This document shows positions 51,609-61,116 of a stretch of DNA of 64,000 bases, one piece after another. Source of the stretch: a virus; IMG/VR virus record IMGVR_UViG_3300027810_000010, positions 1 to 64,000 of that record. One strand, written 5' to 3'. A model generated the notes under the pieces. It was not told where the DNA came from. It worked only from the letters and a program-made list of their open reading frames with translations, and ran no database searches. Position numbers and translations under genes: made by a program. Numbering within the stretch: the first letter of the stretch is position 1; each line of letters begins with the position of its first letter.

Positions 51609-53268
51609 ACATTACGGTGGCGTCAAATCCTATCATAGGAATGAAAGGAACTATAGGAACTGTAATTCCTCCAAGGTATATGAACTTCATTTGTGAAAGA
51701 TGTGTAAAATAAGAATACGCTAATGCACTAGCGACTGCCGCTGCTGCGTCAGGTGCAGAATTCATATCTTTTCCAGAATTAAGTGCTCTTCTTAGATTAT
51801 CTGCAAGCTTTTTTTGATTACCATAACTTACACCAACGTAAAGACCACCTAATGGTAAATTAATGGTGCATGGTGGAGTTGGTGACATTGGAGCAAATGG
51901 AGCTACTGCTGCTGCTTTCCAATATTCTAATGTGGCTTTTGCTAATTCTTTATAAGGATCGTCCTTACTTCCGCCTTCAGCTAACATCTCATCTTCCAGT
52001 GCCTTTTCAGCTATCATCTTATTTCTTATTTGCTTGAAAAGTGTTCCACATTCTGAAAGATCTGCATTTAATATCTGCTGATCTCCATCACCTGCACCTA
52101 GAGGACATCCTTGCCATTTTTTTCTTAATTCTGTCTTTTCATAATATTCTATCTTAGGGCCAGGATTACCGTAACTACGACTTCCTACATCCCTGTACGT
52201 CATGTCTATAATTACTTCCGTCATCAGAACCGGTGGCATCTTTGCATTTTCATCAAAAGATTCCTGTATTTTAAATCTATTTAATTCAAACGGATATCTT
52301 ACTAATAATTTATCAGCAGGTTCCATGTCATCATATCCCTCTGGAAGTTCTTTAGTAAAAGGCCACCATACTGTAGCGTCTACTTCTTTCACAGCTGCCC
52401 TATCTATAGCTTTATTCCTTGCGCTTTCTTCTGTTATCGTTCGAGTATATTTCCTACCACTTACATAATATACTTCTTCCGTAGAAAAAGGATGCGTCTG
52501 AAACATTTCATGTGTAACATATGCATAAACTTCATTATATATGTCATACTGTGAATTGGCTCCTGTTACAGACCTCGTAACTGCCTTTACTTTACTCCTG
52601 CAACTTTGAGTAGCACTGTAATTCGTTACAAGATTTGAGGTAGATTCCTTAAAAGCATTCATAAAATCCCAGAACCTTTTTCTTTCATCTGATTTTTTTA
52701 ATTCTTTGAATTGCATTAATAACCTTGTTGCAAATATTTTAGCAAGTTGCATTGGTGTTTCCTCTCCATCAAGTCTATGAAATTCAAAGTTTTCAAATTT
52801 AGATAAATTTTCTACATCATCATCCTTATAGTCTTCTATATACTTGTCAAGTTCCTCACTTGGTTCATATGAAATACCTCCACCTATGTCTTCTTCTAGT
52901 TTTTCATAATCTGGATCTTGATCCTTGCCTTCAACTGTAAGCCTAGTTTCCTGTCCTTCGGGAGTTGCTAGGAAATTTAGCATATTTTGCTTTTCGTTTA
53001 CTATAGGTGCTTCATCATCGGGAGTCAACATAACGGGTTCACCCTTTTCAAAAAGATCTTGAAACCATTGTTCATAGCTTGAAATAAATGAAGGTTCTCC
53101 AGGAGATGACATGTGTTTCGCATTACCAGGAATACACACTGCTTTAGTTTTTACAGCTGAAAGATATTCTGCTGCAAGTTTATTTCCAAAGTCAGGAGCT
53201 GACTCTGGAGATTGACTTAATAGAATAGTAGTTACGTTACTTATAAAAGTTCCCCAATCTGCTGCCAT
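51607..53268 (-). CDS. virion structural protein, tail/baseplate candidate
   Basis: 553 aa, not identified. Acidic N-terminal third (LEEDIGGGISYEPSEELDKYIEDYKDDD), central DELKR helices and YVSGRKYTRTITEESARNKAI, and a C-terminal Ala/Pro-rich end (VAPFAPMSPTPPCTINLPLGG; SAPDAAAAVASALAYSYF). It follows gp5-like by 7 nt. Could be a hub-associated or tail-tape-like companion, but no family signature is seen. Confidence 0.45.
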   Translation of the reverse strand: MAADWGTFISNVTTILLSQSPESAPDFGNKLAAEYLSAVKTKAVCIPGNAKHMSSPGEPSFISSYEQWFQDLFEKGEPVMLTPDDEAPIVNEKQNMLNFLATPEGQETRLTVEGKDQDPDYEKLEEDIGGGISYEPSEELDKYIEDYKDDDVENLSKFENFEFHRLDGEETPMQLAKIFATRLLMQFKELKKSDERKRFWDFMNAFKESTSNLVTNYSATQSCRSKVKAVTRSVTGANSQYDIYNEVYAYVTHEMFQTHPFSTEEVYYVSGRKYTRTITEESARNKAIDRAAVKEVDATVWWPFTKELPEGYDDMEPADKLLVRYPFELNRFKIQESFDENAKMPPVLMTEVIIDMTYRDVGSRSYGNPGPKIEYYEKTELRKKWQGCPLGAGDGDQQILNADLSECGTLFKQIRNKMIAEKALEDEMLAEGGSKDDPYKELAKATLEYWKAAAVAPFAPMSPTPPCTINLPLGGLYVGVSYGNQKKLADNLRRALNSGKDMNSAPDAAAAVASALAYSYFTHLSQMKFIYLGGITVPIVPFIPMIGFDATVM

Positions 53269-53275
53269 GTTTTTA

Positions 53276-53998
53276 TTATTTACCCTTTTGTTGATACGTT
53301 ATGTGCTCAAGTTCCACAAAGGGAACCTGTAGAGTGCTAGATGGACCAACTCCAGTTGGATGAATATGCGCTTTATAATCTGCGATGAAATGTTCTAAGA
53401 ATGTTTGAAGAGATCCACCTCTGGTTACGGGTTCTAAATCATCAGAGCCAACATCATCTGATGTTTTACCATCTTTACCGTCGTTAGATAAAAATATATC
53501 TGATGCATCTAAGAATATCTCAGCATCTGTAGATATTTTAATAGTTCCAAATGTGTCAATTTGTATTACTGGTCTTTCTTTGAGACCTTTTCCTCTACAT
53601 ATTACTAGCCCATCGTCTACTGAATGATATATTCTAAGCATTCTTTCAGCATCATATACTAAACTAATAACGTTATGGGGCTCAGACTGTGCGTCTAATA
53701 CTTCTGTTTTAAGATCTTTGTTTTGATTTATCTGAAACCAATATTCTGGATGGTACAGGTTACCGTTATCGAATCTAGCAGAAACAATATCACCTATTCT
53801 TGGAATATGATGAGATCCTACTGCATCTCTATTCATAGCGGTTGCCCATGGAATAGCCTCATCTGGCAGATTATCGTATTTTCCTAAGACTTTAACTTTA
53901 CACCTACCTAAGTTCAAGGGATCCTCATTATCTACGACTTCTCCTAGCCAGTGAGTATCTCTTAAGTTATCTCTTTCTAATTCCTTTTCAGTTGACAT
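53276..53998 (-). CDS. gp5-type baseplate spike base (OB-fold) without lysozyme domain
   Basis: 240 aa. N-terminal OB fold typical of gp5/gpV/VgrG spikes: WLGEVVDNEDPLNLGRCKVKVLGKYDNLPDEAIPWA and GDIVSARFDNGNLYHPEYWF. The rest has short beta strands (GLKERPVIQIDTFGTIKI) that may be the start of a spike beta-helix, and a C-terminal THIHPTGVG-like end. T4 gp5 is 575 aa with a lysozyme domain between OB fold and needle; none is here, so peptidoglycan-cutting activity must be elsewhere or absent. Located between structural genes as the hub module expects. Confidence 0.75.
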   Translation of the reverse strand: MSTEKELERDNLRDTHWLGEVVDNEDPLNLGRCKVKVLGKYDNLPDEAIPWATAMNRDAVGSHHIPRIGDIVSARFDNGNLYHPEYWFQINQNKDLKTEVLDAQSEPHNVISLVYDAERMLRIYHSVDDGLVICRGKGLKERPVIQIDTFGTIKISTDAEIFLDASDIFLSNDGKDGKTSDDVGSDDLEPVTRGGSLQTFLEHFIADYKAHIHPTGVGPSSTLQVPFVELEHITYQQKGK

Positions 53999-54002
53999 AT
54001 TA

Positions 54003-55259
54003 TTAATCGTTTACGTTACCTAAGGCTCCACCTGCTGCATTGTTAAGTGCATTTCCCACGCTTCCGGAAGTGTCTACATTAAATACATTCTCTGCGATAT
54101 TTTTACCTACATTATCAACAGAGTCTCCTACTCCTTTTAATGCGCTTTGATAGATGTTCTCGAAATTTGGAGTATTTCTTCTTACCAAATCAGATGCACC
54201 TTGTATTAATTCATTTTTCTTTTCTTCGGCTAATCTCTTAAGATCAGCGACAGCCCTAGCTTTAAGTTGTTCTACTTTAGCTTTAATTTTATCTTCTAGG
54301 AATCCACCTAATCCATCTGCTGCATAATCTTCAGAGTCAGATGCTGGTGAAAATCCATTAGGTAGAGTATCTTCAACAATTCCGTTTAAAACTCTAGCAT
54401 CCATTTTTTCAATAATCTCATATGAAATATCAATCTGTTGTCTTGCCTGTTCACTTGGATTTTTCGTAAGATCCGCAAATGGAGTTGAACCTGAATTTAA
54501 ATCAAATGTACATTCTCCGAATTTGAAAAGGAAAAAGGGTCTGTTTGCAGAACCAGATATTCCTTCATTACTATTATCTACCCCTAATTTAGGTTTAAAA
54601 TTACCTGGGAAACCTTTAATAGCTTCCATATTTAATTCTGTAGGAATTCCACCTACTTTGATATTAGACATGTTTTTAATCTTTCTAACTTCAGTTACAT
54701 AAACTGTCATTGAAAATTTCCTAAGATTTTCAGGTAAGATCCAACTCCATTTCTGTTCATCGAATACTGCCTTTCTATATAGATACATTAAACCTGATAC
54801 TCTAAGGTTAAGAGATTCTAGGCAACTTATTGATATCTTAGCATCATCACCTCCTGAATACGGAGATAGAGGATCATATTGTGAAATTGCTCTATCCATA
54901 CCTTGAATACCTTGGAAAAACCATGGTGTATTTTTATTAAGGTCTGTTAGAGCTGTTTTAAACTTTATTAAAGATTCTAATCTATCTTGATAGAATAATG
55001 TTCTTGGATTTGTAGCTTGGCCCGCAGGAGGTGTTTCAGTTCCTGTAGCACCTTGCATTTTAGTTGCCGTCTTTTCAGTTCTAGGAGATAGGTTTAATTG
55101 TTTAGCATACCAGTCTGCTGCAGCACCTGAAAGTAAAGGCGAATCTGTATGACTATGCATATCGAATAGTATCACGAATGAAAGATACGTAGGATCCTGG
55201 TAAGGCGACTGTGCCATCTTTCCTTTCTGAAAATCTATTATGTTTTTAAAATCTGCCAT
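54003..55259 (-). CDS. tail-tube-fold baseplate protein (gp54/gp48-like candidate)
   Basis: 418 aa. N-terminal DPTYLSFVILFDMHSHTDSPL and a beta core with FSMTVYVTEVRKIKNMSN and FFLFKFGECTFDLNSG followed by QIDISYEIIEKMDARVLNG show the tail-tube-type fold. The C-terminal third is helical with a long coiled segment (KIKAKVEQLKARAVADLKRLAEEKKNELI) and a Gly/Ala/Asn-rich tail. gp48/gp54 cap the tube at the baseplate. Good candidate by fold and location, but the exact role is unconfirmed. Confidence 0.5.
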   Translation of the reverse strand: MADFKNIIDFQKGKMAQSPYQDPTYLSFVILFDMHSHTDSPLLSGAAADWYAKQLNLSPRTEKTATKMQGATGTETPPAGQATNPRTLFYQDRLESLIKFKTALTDLNKNTPWFFQGIQGMDRAISQYDPLSPYSGGDDAKISISCLESLNLRVSGLMYLYRKAVFDEQKWSWILPENLRKFSMTVYVTEVRKIKNMSNIKVGGIPTELNMEAIKGFPGNFKPKLGVDNSNEGISGSANRPFFLFKFGECTFDLNSGSTPFADLTKNPSEQARQQIDISYEIIEKMDARVLNGIVEDTLPNGFSPASDSEDYAADGLGGFLEDKIKAKVEQLKARAVADLKRLAEEKKNELIQGASDLVRRNTPNFENIYQSALKGVGDSVDNVGKNIAENVFNVDTSGSVGNALNNAAGGALGNVND

Positions 55260-55292
55260 TTTAATATATATTCTTGTTTTTTAAGATTAGAA

Positions 55293-57533
55293 TTATGGAC
55301 GTTTCTCTGGGGCAGATTGCCATGCTTGTTTCCATTTAACTGCCAGACGATCTTTTACTTCCGTATATTCTTCGCCTTCTGCTCCTTGAACTATTCCTCC
55401 CATTACAAAGTTTCCAGAACCTTTAGATGCTTCGTTATCGAATCCTTCTGAAGATAATGTATACTTACCGATGTATATTCCGGGTGTTTCATCGTTAACC
55501 ATCTGCTGAGTGAATAGCTGTTTATCTTTTTTCTTTTTACCCGTTGCAATGCTATTCGGCAACCATTCTTTGCCGTTTTCCCATGCCATAAATTCGACAG
55601 TTAATTCTTCAGTTATTACGATATCATCATATGTTAATTCTAAGATAACATTTAATTTTTCATCTTCTCTTCCTTTCATAAGATCTGCCGCAACTTCAAC
55701 CTCTGCGTTATATTCAATACGGTCCCATAGGTCTCCGCCGTTATCCTGCATTTCGGCATGTACTGTAGCGTCTAAAACTAATTCGTCAGGTCCATCTGCA
55801 TCGAACATTATCTTAATAGTAGGATCTTTATCTATTAATTCTTTATCGTTAATAGTCCATTTAAAGAATCTAGTCTGTGCAAACCATCCTCCATATTTCT
55901 TTCTCCAGTTAACTGCCTTTATTGTAAATTCAGGATCCGCTGGAATCTCTGGCTCTGGCTCTGGCTCAGGTGCTGGAGCCGGTGGAGGTGGAGGTGGTGG
56001 AGTAGGAGCTGGTGGAGGTGGCGGTGGAGTTTCCTCTGCCATCACTTCAGTTGTAATATTAGCAAGTCTACTAGGCCATTCTCTTCTTAATAATGTGAGT
56101 GTTTGAATAATACCAGTGCTTGCTTTGTATGTATATTTAATTCCTCCTATAACGTATGCCGCTGAAATAAACTCATCTGGAACCTGATCAACATCCTGTG
56201 AATTCTCTTCATTTAGTTCAGATGGAGATTCAAATCCCTTGTCTTTTTTATCACTGTTGGCTAGCATATTACCCTGAATAGCTGTAAATCCTGCTTTTAA
56301 AATATTAACAGGAAGCTTTTGCCACATGTGAACTCCAGGATTGAACGTATCTAGGGTTAACTCTAATTGCATTTTCTTTAATTCATCTATATTCTGCTGG
56401 TTGAACAGAGAAGACCATGAATAGTGTAAGTGACATGCAGGTGATTCGTCTGATTGGACGGGGAGCCTTCCTACATACTTTGACTTAACTTCTTTAGTAT
56501 ATCTGTCTTCACCTCTTCGTCCCTTCAGAGGTTCTTCGATGTCTTTTAAATTATCACTAGCCAGAGGTTCTACGTCGAACTTTAATATACCTTCCGCTGC
56601 TACATCAGTATCATTTTCAAAGTATATTGTAGTTCTCTTGTATCCGTTCTTCTTTGTAATATTACCACTATTATTAATTAACTTATAACTTCTCACAAAC
56701 ATATTAGTACCTCTCCATGCTTCTGCATTTGTTAATATATTTGGAACCTGTACTTTGTTGGATTCTGGAGATTCTTTATACTCGTCAAAATCTAATTGCA
56801 TATTAAGATACGTTTCATCCCATCCTTCATCTGAATTAATTAGAGCATTTAAATCTACGAAATTTATATTGTAATATGGATCTATAGAATATGTTTGAAA
56901 ACTGTTTTCTCCGACATATGAATGAGACACTAGATTTTCTAAAAATTCACTATTAGGCATAGATGCATTAAGGGCTTTCATCAAATCATCAGAAGCATCT
57001 ATATTTGTCGCTAATCCTAGTTTTAAATCTTTTGCAAATTCCTCTATCTGTTCTCTTGAAGTTCCGTCATATACCTTGCCTTCACCTTCTGAATGAAAGG
57101 TAGGAATTTTCATAATTCCTTCAATCAAGTATTTAGCACCGTTCTTTGCTTTTTCTAAATTTCTAGCAGGAGGACCCGACACTTCAGTTATATCAAAATC
57201 TATTCGTATATCTTTAAAAGTATCTTGTTGCCTTGCTGCTATTCTAACAGATACCACATCACCGTCCCTTGGGATGCTATCTGCGTCGAATTCACCCTTT
57301 ATATCTTGTATAGTAACTATTAAAGTTGGAAGAGTATCGGTGCAATCTAGTTCAAATCTTTTAATGCTTTCATCTGAAAATGAATATCCGTTAATGACGA
57401 CGAGCGGAACAGGACCTCCAAGTTCAGTGCTATGTGGAGCACCTCCTTCATCTTCACCCATTGCATCAAATGAAATTTTATCTAGAGCTTGCTCATGATC
57501 TATTACATTTAAAATATGATTATTTAATGGCAT
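55293..57533 (-). CDS. baseplate hub protein gp27-like with poly-proline linker
   Basis: 746 aa (T4 gp27 is 391). N-terminal half is gp27/gpD-like: GYSFSDESIKRFELDCTDTLPTLIVTIQD, FKDIRIDFDITEVSG, FLENLVSHSYVGENSFQTYSID and LTLDTFNPGVHMWQKLPVNI, then KYTYKASTGIIQTLTLLRREW. Residues about 499-530 are a Pro-rich linker (ETPPPPPPAPTPPPP then Glu-Pro pairs), followed by a C-terminal Ig-like extension (TIKAVNWRKKYGGWFAQT; ADGPDELVLDA) and a Gly-rich end. The extension is an addition to the T4 form and may be a hub-mounted effector or adhesin. Confidence 0.68.
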   Translation of the reverse strand: MPLNNHILNVIDHEQALDKISFDAMGEDEGGAPHSTELGGPVPLVVINGYSFSDESIKRFELDCTDTLPTLIVTIQDIKGEFDADSIPRDGDVVSVRIAARQQDTFKDIRIDFDITEVSGPPARNLEKAKNGAKYLIEGIMKIPTFHSEGEGKVYDGTSREQIEEFAKDLKLGLATNIDASDDLMKALNASMPNSEFLENLVSHSYVGENSFQTYSIDPYYNINFVDLNALINSDEGWDETYLNMQLDFDEYKESPESNKVQVPNILTNAEAWRGTNMFVRSYKLINNSGNITKKNGYKRTTIYFENDTDVAAEGILKFDVEPLASDNLKDIEEPLKGRRGEDRYTKEVKSKYVGRLPVQSDESPACHLHYSWSSLFNQQNIDELKKMQLELTLDTFNPGVHMWQKLPVNILKAGFTAIQGNMLANSDKKDKGFESPSELNEENSQDVDQVPDEFISAAYVIGGIKYTYKASTGIIQTLTLLRREWPSRLANITTEVMAEETPPPPPPAPTPPPPPPPAPAPEPEPEPEIPADPEFTIKAVNWRKKYGGWFAQTRFFKWTINDKELIDKDPTIKIMFDADGPDELVLDATVHAEMQDNGGDLWDRIEYNAEVEVAADLMKGREDEKLNVILELTYDDIVITEELTVEFMAWENGKEWLPNSIATGKKKKDKQLFTQQMVNDETPGIYIGKYTLSSEGFDNEASKGSGNFVMGGIVQGAEGEEYTEVKDRLAVKWKQAWQSAPEKRP

Positions 57534-57539
57534 TGTTTA

Positions 57540-58013
57540 TTAGATTGTTATTTTACCGTTACTTATGGATATATTGTCTTCACCTTCCTGTAACATGTTA
57601 GGTGGTAACATTTTCTTATTATATTTTTTACTTAAATATTGTATTCTATTTGCATCTTTAACTGGTAATCTTTTCGTGTTTATAAATTGATCACGTATAG
57701 GATTTTGACCAGGGCCTTCAGTTACTATTTTCCATTGTTTTTTACCTGAATCTAATGAAGGAATGTATAATATATCCCCTTCTGTTATCGAAAAAGGATT
57801 AGAGATTCCATTAAACTTTAGAATATAATCTACATGGTCATGAGAACCATATTCGCTCCTAGATACTATGTCTATTCTTCCAATTTCATTTGCAGTAACT
57901 ATATGAATAGATGTTGCAGTTGATTTATCCATTTCCATGAATAATAAAGTAGGTGAACTAACACTTAATTTATCTTCATTTACTTTTTTCTTTTCTAATG
58001 TATAAATTTTCAC
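57540..58013 (-). CDS. 53: baseplate wedge protein gp53-like (LysM-type)
   Basis: 157 aa. Core pattern VTANEIGRIDIVSRSEYGSHDHVDY then FNGISNPFSITEGDILYIPSLDS corresponds to the gp53/LysM-like pattern (R-x-D-x-I-S-x-x-x-Y-G ... N-P-F-x-I-x-x-G-x-x-L-Y-I-P). gp53 of T4 joins wedges together. Remaining C-terminal residues are basic and unique. Adjacent to the hub gene (6 nt) and overlapping the 592-aa gene by one base. Confidence 0.65.
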   Translation of the reverse strand: MKIYTLEKKKVNEDKLSVSSPTLLFMEMDKSTATSIHIVTANEIGRIDIVSRSEYGSHDHVDYILKFNGISNPFSITEGDILYIPSLDSGKKQWKIVTEGPGQNPIRDQFINTKRLPVKDANRIQYLSKKYNKKMLPPNMLQEGEDNISISNGKITI

Positions 58014-59791
58014 TATTGGTTTGCTATTTTTCTAAATTCAGCATTAAGCTGTTTACGATTATCGTTTCCACCATACGCAGTTTCATCATACGTCTTATTA
58101 ACATCAACGCCTTCATTTGGTTGAAGATAAAATCTACCTCTACCCATATTAAACATAGATTCAATATCTAATTTATCTCTTGCTCTACCTGGCTTCAATG
58201 TTATTTCAACAACCATTCTCTCAGGAAAATCTTGTATACCAAGTCCTCCTTCAAATGTAACGGTAGTATCTCTACATGTTAAATTACCTACCATCATCAT
58301 TGGGTTTAGCGGGTTTCCAACAGTAAGATGCCATTGGCCAGTAGGATCACCTGTTAAAAGAGCGGCAGCTGCTTGTCCACCTGATGGAGAATTAAACATT
58401 TTCATTAAAGTACCACCTAGTATGTTGTTTAGGAATTTTGAATCCTTTCCACTTGCTATATTCTTTATATCTTCCTTTGCCTTTCCGAACATACTGCTAA
58501 GACCGGCGCCAACTCCTTTAATAAATTCACCATATTTACCTTGCTTGATAAGACTAATATCTCCTAGTGGCTTTCCAACACTACCATCTCCTACATATCT
58601 AACAGCTCCTCCCCAGAATGGAGCTTGACTTGAAGTAAGAACCATTATGTTCGCAAGTTGATCTAACATCATTACCTTGGGGTTAGCTCCGCTAAAGCTT
58701 CTCATTTCGTATTCGAATTTAAGTTTAAATTCCTGATTAAACGTAAGACCCTGGTCTCTAAAAGAAACATCTTTAATTACATTAGTAGGTCCAAATATAT
58801 GATTAGGATATGTAGTAGACATGTGGTCAAAGCCACCTCCTCCGTTTTTCTTCGAAAGAGCGGTATGGCCGTCTACTCCAGCTGCGGCATTAGACATAGC
58901 AGATCCTATTACACTTGAATCAAGAAATTGACCAAATGCACCTCTTCTGTTTTTATTACTAGATTGTTTAGTTTCTACGGAGGCTGATTGATCTTTCCAA
59001 TTATATCCATGTGACCAATTTAATATACCGCTCATTGAGTTGCCTGTAACTTCACTCATCCATGTAACTGCTCTTGCAATGTCAGGCTGATCTACTGCCC
59101 TAGGCACTCCATCTTTATCAACATCCATTGGTGTTATAATATCATCCATTACGGGATACGGAAACCTTCTAAGCGTTAATAGATAGTTGTTAGGTATTTT
59201 CCCATTATATCTTGCGAGTGCAAAATCAGCATAATTGTATCTATATCCGTATGATGCAGTACCCTTTGCTGCTGTAAATTCAATAATTTTGGAAACAGTA
59301 GGGTTCTCTAAAGTTTTAGGATCGATCAAGTTATATTCTGAAAGAGGTATTCCTTCTTTTTTAGCGGCATAACCTGGTGTAAAGAAACTACCCCTGTGAT
59401 TAACTAAACTATACTTATTAAATATAGAATACGGTTTCACACCATCATGAATAAAATCACTAGTGCTATCCTTTCCATCTTTCTCTCTTTTAGCATACTT
59501 TACAGATTGTGTATTTTGAGTATAATATATGTTTCCGGTAGTAGGGACGGCATTACTTATAGGTGATCCTGCTGCTATAGTTCTAGCAACTACATTAGGA
59601 TCTGTATAATCTCCCTGTATTGCATCTCGTACATTTACTGCCTTAGGTGGGACTCCGTTTCCATCTGCACTTTCAAAGTTTAGTAACTCTGCACCAGAAT
59701 CTGCTAAATTAGAAGCTGTTTCTTTGGCGCTTTCAACACCAGATTTTAAAGCAGATCCGATAGAGGCTGCTGATATTCCGAATAATGGCAT
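58013..59791 (-). CDS. virion structural protein, tail/baseplate (592 aa)
   Basis: 592 aa, not confirmed. Ala-rich N-terminus (GISAASIGSALKSGVESAKETASNLADSG), central basic stretch with LLTLRRFPYPVMDDIITPMD, a run GGGGFDHMST, and a C-terminal WHLTVGNPLNPMMMVGNLTCRD followed by GLGIQDFPERMVVEITLKPGRARDKLDIESMF. This ending is common to large-phage baseplate or tail-tube-terminator proteins that I have seen only as hypothetical. Sits at the head of the structural block with a GAATATATA motif 24 nt upstream. Confidence 0.5.
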   Translation of the reverse strand: MPLFGISAASIGSALKSGVESAKETASNLADSGAELLNFESADGNGVPPKAVNVRDAIQGDYTDPNVVARTIAAGSPISNAVPTTGNIYYTQNTQSVKYAKREKDGKDSTSDFIHDGVKPYSIFNKYSLVNHRGSFFTPGYAAKKEGIPLSEYNLIDPKTLENPTVSKIIEFTAAKGTASYGYRYNYADFALARYNGKIPNNYLLTLRRFPYPVMDDIITPMDVDKDGVPRAVDQPDIARAVTWMSEVTGNSMSGILNWSHGYNWKDQSASVETKQSSNKNRRGAFGQFLDSSVIGSAMSNAAAGVDGHTALSKKNGGGGFDHMSTTYPNHIFGPTNVIKDVSFRDQGLTFNQEFKLKFEYEMRSFSGANPKVMMLDQLANIMVLTSSQAPFWGGAVRYVGDGSVGKPLGDISLIKQGKYGEFIKGVGAGLSSMFGKAKEDIKNIASGKDSKFLNNILGGTLMKMFNSPSGGQAAAALLTGDPTGQWHLTVGNPLNPMMMVGNLTCRDTTVTFEGGLGIQDFPERMVVEITLKPGRARDKLDIESMFNMGRGRFYLQPNEGVDVNKTYDETAYGGNDNRKQLNAEFRKIANQ

Positions 59792-59815
59792 ATAGTTAGA
59801 TTTGTTTTTCTACTC

Positions 59816-59823
59816 TATATATT
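59816..59823 (-). promoter_or_regulatory. candidate late promoter element (variant GAATATATA)
   Basis: Minus-strand GATGAATATATAGAGTAG, 24 nt upstream of the 592-aa structural gene; begins the main tail transcript. Confidence 0.4.
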
Positions 59824-59825
59824 CA

Positions 59826-60413
59826 TCACTCGATGTTATCCAATTCATCTGACGATGGTCTATATAAGAGTTTATTATAGTATCTATCCATATTAGGATC
59901 TCTATCTCCTAGGAATTTCTTCAGGTGAGCCTCGAATATGCCCTTGGTTTGATAATAATATTTACCCTCAGAATACACCGTTCTATTAGATAGTTCGAAT
60001 ATATCTTTAAAATTCTTTTCTATTAAAAAGTCTTGTATATTGTTAAATAGTTCTGTTATTTCCGATTTGGTCTTAACACACATAACAGAATCAACAGTTA
60101 CCATATAACTTTCCCATTTAGAGTTTATATGATTTTGTAGATCTGATAAACTTTTATAGTTTTTTCTACTAAGATTAAATGTAGTGGATTTTCCTTCAAA
60201 ATCTTTCGGGAATTTCATACCGAATAGATATCTTTTTAGGAAATCTATATTATCGTGGAATTTAGTAATTCTTAATTGATACTTTGGCATGTCTTCATCG
60301 AACTTAACGTCATGAATAACAGCGTATACTGGAAATACTATGTGAGAATGTCTGGCGTTTGAGATTAATACATGAACTCTTTCGCCTTTTGAAAAGAGTT
60401 TATGTCTTATCAT
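59826..60413 (-). CDS. hypothetical protein
   Basis: 195 aa, not recognised. Basic N-terminal SKGERVHVLISNARHSHIVFP, a beta/helix mixture, then ELFNNIQDFLIEKNFKDIFELSN and YYQTKGIFEAHLKKFLGD. Overlaps the next gene by 4 nt, so it belongs to an operon of small unknown proteins just upstream of the tail block. Confidence 0.5.
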   Translation of the reverse strand: MIRHKLFSKGERVHVLISNARHSHIVFPVYAVIHDVKFDEDMPKYQLRITKFHDNIDFLKRYLFGMKFPKDFEGKSTTFNLSRKNYKSLSDLQNHINSKWESYMVTVDSVMCVKTKSEITELFNNIQDFLIEKNFKDIFELSNRTVYSEGKYYYQTKGIFEAHLKKFLGDRDPNMDRYYNKLLYRPSSDELDNIE

Positions 60414-60805
60414 AGGTCTATGATCTTAACTATTTCGAACTTTTTTAATATTTCCTTAGGATAGTCATCCCTATTTATTACTACTAAGTTCAATGATGCA
60501 GTAGGTTCTATAGTATGTCCTAGAAACATTTTAAAATTATCAACAGTTTCATCATTTAACGTATTAAATAGATAGATGATTTTTTCTAGGTTTTCATGCT
60601 TGTTTAACATCGATACGAAAGTATCTCTAATTGCCAATCCTATGACAGAAGCATGAGGCTCCGTATCATAGGGATCAGATTTTACTAGTTTGTTTCGTAT
60701 GCTATAGTGATCTATAACTATTTCACCTGGGTTGTTTCTACAATATTTATTGAACTCCTTCTTACTGTTGCACCAGATGCATTCTATTACGATGTTATCG
60801 TTCAT
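60410..60805 (-). CDS. hypothetical protein
   Basis: 131 aa, not recognised. Sequence DNIVIECIWCNSKKEFNKYC gives a beta strand then Cys-rich loop; VIDHYSIRNKLVKSDPY and SVIGLAIRDTFVSML vaguely resemble the core after the P-loop of polynucleotide-kinase-like proteins, but no Walker A is present, so this is no more than a hint. Overlaps the previous gene by 4 nt and follows the 102-aa gene by 2 nt. Confidence 0.5.
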   Translation of the reverse strand: MNDNIVIECIWCNSKKEFNKYCRNNPGEIVIDHYSIRNKLVKSDPYDTEPHASVIGLAIRDTFVSMLNKHENLEKIIYLFNTLNDETVDNFKMFLGHTIEPTASLNLVVINRDDYPKEILKKFEIVKIIDL

Positions 60806-60807
60806 TT

Positions 60808-61116
60808 TTAATATTTCTCCAAATCCTGTATAAGTAACCTTAAGGATTGGACTTTGTTTTTTATTTCAATCGAAGACGGAACATAGTTCGGTCCCCAATC
60901 GGAGGTAATTTGAATCTGGTTAGATTGTTTGGAATTACCAAAATCTAAACCAATATCTATGCATATATCATGAATGAAATTAAGTTTATTTTCTAAACCT
61001 TTATCAAAATCATATACTACGACAGATTCATAATTCTCTCCTGCTGCATTGATGTTATCATCAGTCACTGTTTTAATAACTCCATTGTCTGCTAATTTTA
61101 AATTAACTTCCTGCAT
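60808..61116 (-). CDS. hypothetical protein
   Basis: 102 aa, not recognised. MQEVNLKLADNGVIKTVTDD then a helix (GLENKLNFIHDICIDIGL) and a C-terminal helix (SIEIKNKVQSLRLLIQDLEKY). Its start overlaps the 126-aa gene by 14 nt. Small structural or assembly partner is possible from its place; nothing more is visible. Confidence 0.5.
   Translation of the reverse strand: MQEVNLKLADNGVIKTVTDDNINAAGENYESVVVYDFDKGLENKLNFIHDICIDIGLDFGNSKQSNQIQITSDWGPNYVPSSIEIKNKVQSLRLLIQDLEKY

Noticed and set aside
55510-56106. Gly/Ser-rich plus-strand open frame of 198 codons opposite the hub gene
   Set aside because: It is the antisense of the Pro/Glu-rich linker and of ordinary hub codons; no leader, no neighbouring plus-strand gene, and the minus-strand reading is clearly a gp27-like protein.
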